Assembly: GCA_017882945.1 (NCBI GenBank)
Contig: JADGON010000071.1
Location: 1-6,263 of the forward strand
Direction: 5' to 3'
Length of the DNA stretch: 6,263 nucleotides
DNA from: Acidimicrobiia bacterium
GTDB taxonomy: Bacteria; Actinomycetota; Acidimicrobiia; IMCC26256; JAENVU01
The notes below the pieces were generated by a model that was given only the letters and a program-made list of their open reading frames with translations, searched no databases and had not been told where the DNA came from. Positions 6,137 through 6,263 of this stretch are shown here, in pieces (the first letter of the stretch is position 1; every line of letters starts with the position of its first letter). The translations under genes were made by a program, and so were the position numbers.

Positions 6137-6263
6137 CCGCCCTACGCTCCCGCCGCGCTGGGTCACTCCAGGCTCCGCACTTCGTACCCGCTCCGCCCTA
6201 CGCTCCCGCCGCGCTGGGTCACTCCAGGCTCCGCACTTCGTACCCGCTCCGCCCTACGCTCCC
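6137..6263. repeat. Perfect 56-bp tandem direct repeat, truncated by the right edge
   Basis: The sequence repeats with a period of 56 bases: copies at 6139-6194 and 6195-6250 are identical, and a third begins at 6251 and runs off the window. Identity extends two bases left to 6137 and then breaks. The unit is G/C-rich and strand-asymmetric, with GCTCC recurring inside it and a small CTGG-N6-CCAG dyad (6158-6171). The period is not a multiple of three and no gene spans it, so it is not a peptide repeat. It has no unique spacers, so it is not CRISPR. The array starts about 15 bases upstream of the redoxin Shine-Dalgarno-like sequence. It may be an intergenic minisatellite or an array of binding sites. 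An assembly artefact at a contig end cannot be excluded. Confidence 0.9.

Noticed and set aside
6137..6263. CRISPR array
   Set aside because: The units are contiguous and identical over the whole 56-bp period, with no unique spacers.

Overview
The window is very GC-rich, with strong G/C bias at codon third positions and long spurious open frames opposite the real genes. Together with the gene content (fatty-acid/steroid-type beta-oxidation genes, a TetR repressor, a PuuD-like membrane protein and an unusual cytoplasmic redoxin), this suggests a high-GC actinobacterium. The flavour of the proteins is most like Acidimicrobiia or a related environmental lineage. That placement is inference from composition and family resemblance; no marker gene is present.

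Layout, left to right. Bases 1-720 (+) hold the C-terminal part of an SCP-x/Ltp-type thiolase cut by the left edge. A TetR-family regulator (748-1407, -) converges on it across a 27-bp gap containing a small GC hairpin. The TetR gene is divergent from a class I acyl-CoA ligase (1406-2914, +). The two start codons share the bases of one CATG, so there is no intergenic space between them. After a 109-bp gap comes an acyl-CoA dehydrogenase (3024-4169, +). That gap holds a 10-bp inverted repeat with a competing inner hairpin, then a 14-bp palindrome directly abutting a -10-like hexamer. A six-helix PuuD-like (Urate_ox_N) membrane protein (4183-4950, -) converges on the dehydrogenase with a 13-bp gap. 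Upstream of it on the same strand is a 356-residue thioredoxin-fold protein (5028-6098, -) with a CxC active site. From 6137 to the right edge the sequence is a perfect 56-bp tandem repeat that runs out of the window.

How the genes may work together. Ligase (acyl activation), acyl-CoA dehydrogenase (alpha-beta desaturation) and thiolase (C-C cleavage) are steps of one CoA-thioester degradation route, and the TetR protein between them is the obvious candidate local regulator. The substrate cannot be told from sequence. The minus-strand pair at 4183-6098 is a separate redox/membrane unit with no clear link to the degradation genes.

No complete new system is demonstrable here. The points most worth a second look are the redoxin with paired CX4C and CxC motifs, the 56-bp tandem array immediately upstream of its promoter, the overlapping divergent start codons, and the palindrome/leaderless promoter arrangement in front of the dehydrogenase.
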